A stretch of 64,000 nucleotides of DNA from Methylobacteriaceae bacterium (GTDB lineage Bacteria; Pseudomonadota; Alphaproteobacteria; Rhizobiales; Beijerinckiaceae): positions 1 to 64,000 of the forward strand of contig JACKJE010000004.1 in the NCBI GenBank assembly GCA_020638135.1, given 5' to 3'. Of this stretch, positions 63,485 through 64,000 are shown one piece after another. Below the pieces are notes generated by a model. That model was not told where the DNA came from. It saw only the letters and a program-made list of their open reading frames with translations, and ran no database searches. The first letter of the stretch is position 1. The number at the start of each line of letters is the position of its first letter. The position numbers and the translations under genes are program-made.

Positions 63485-64000
63485 TCAGAAGCCGCCGAGC
63501 TTCGGATGGCGGTTGACGTCCTTGTAGAGAAGATAGCGGAAGCGTCCCGGTCCGCCGGCGTAGCAGGCCTGCGGGCAGAAGGCGCGCAGCCACATGTAGT
63601 CGCCGGCCTCCACCTCCACCCAATCGCGATTGAGCTTGTAGACGGCCTTGCCCTCGAGCACGTAGAGCCCGTGCTCCATCACATGTGTCTCGAGGAAGGG
63701 AATGATCGCGCCCGGTTCGAAAGTCACGATATTGACGTGCATGTCGTGGCGCAGGTCGTCCGGGCTCGACGAATCGCTGCGTCGCCCATCTGCCGTCCGT
63801 ACCGGCCATGGCGCGCAGCGGCGCGTCAGCCTCGTTGGCGACGAAGGCTTCCGGCGCATCGATCCCCTCGACCGCCTCGTAGGCCTTGCGGATCCAGTGG
63901 AATTTCGCCGGTCCCTTGCTCCCGTTCGCAATACGCCAGGAGGCGCCGGCCGGCAGATAGGCGTAGCCGCCTTTCTTCAGAACATGTTTGGCGTTGCCGA
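63485..64000 (-). pseudogene. (S)-ureidoglycine aminohydrolase, partial and frameshifted
   Basis: The C-terminal cupin part is clear: HVNIVTFEPGAIIPFLETHVMEHGLYVLEGKAVY, then VEAGDYMWLRAFCPQACYAGG, ending NRHPKLGGF. It belongs to the AllE/UglY family of the allantoin pathway, which releases ammonia from ureidoglycine. The upstream part, including ASWRIANGSKGPAKFHWIRKAYEAVEG and WATQRFVEP, lies in another frame. One extra base in the CCCGG run near 63,766 explains the change. The gene continues beyond the window end. The break may be a sequence error. Confidence 0.75.

Overview
The window is GC-rich chromosomal DNA of an alphaproteobacterium, most likely of the order Hyphomicrobiales (Rhizobiales). 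The signs are the gene order rplU-rpmA-GNAT-obgE-proB...proA-nadD-rsfS-rlmH-envC-ctpA-deacetylase-rppH on one strand, a tamA-tamB pair, an fdsGBAD formate dehydrogenase, and dispersed palindromic intergenic repeats beginning GTCATTGCGAG. A genus cannot be named from the sequence alone.

Layout. (1) 1-2.7 kb: end of an AtuA-like gene, a thioesterase and an acyl-CoA ligase. (2) 2.8-18 kb: the conserved minus-strand housekeeping block listed above. Five consecutive genes between about 2.86 and 7.8 kb (XRE/MmyB regulator, VOC protein, rppH, divergent polysaccharide deacetylase, ctpA) are broken by many single-base frame changes, which looks like a poorly resolved assembly stretch rather than five independent gene deaths. 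(3) 18.25-30.17 kb: an integrative element in the 3' end of tRNA-Ser(CGA), bounded by a 14-bp direct repeat. It carries a tyrosine integrase, an AlpA-like excisionase candidate, a primase-helicase with GGACCGAAA repeats beside it, and a defence cargo: Mrr-like nuclease, single-chain restriction-modification enzyme, HEPN-like protein and a TIR/deoxyribosyltransferase-fold protein. (4) 30.4-35.6 kb: fdsGBAD, a soluble NAD-linked formate dehydrogenase with an active-site cysteine. (5) 35.6-41.8 kb: tamB and tamA. (6) 42.1-48.3 kb: a nucleoside deoxyribosyltransferase-like gene, then four genes joined by 4-bp ATGA overlaps: a TRAP-type solute receptor, a membrane histidine kinase, a receiver-DUF3369-kinase hybrid and a receiver-nucleotidyl cyclase, with no TRAP permease. 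(7) 48.5-51.2 kb: a two-subunit TPP decarboxylase, an acyl-CoA dehydrogenase and a repeat-filled gap. (8) 51.2-63.4 kb: a selenium region with selD (minus strand), then fdoGHI-fdhE-selA-selB-selC on the plus strand. fdoG reads through an in-frame UGA (Sec199) followed by a bacterial SECIS hairpin, and also carries a 1-base frameshift near 54,909. (9) The end of the window holds part of a ureidoglycine aminohydrolase gene, also frameshifted.

How it fits together: the organism oxidises formate in two ways, with a cytoplasmic Cys enzyme feeding NAD and a periplasm-facing selenoenzyme feeding the quinone pool. The second comes with nearly everything needed to make and insert selenocysteine. The most novel-looking units are the receptor-kinase-kinase-cyclase relay and the defence cargo of the tRNA-Ser island.
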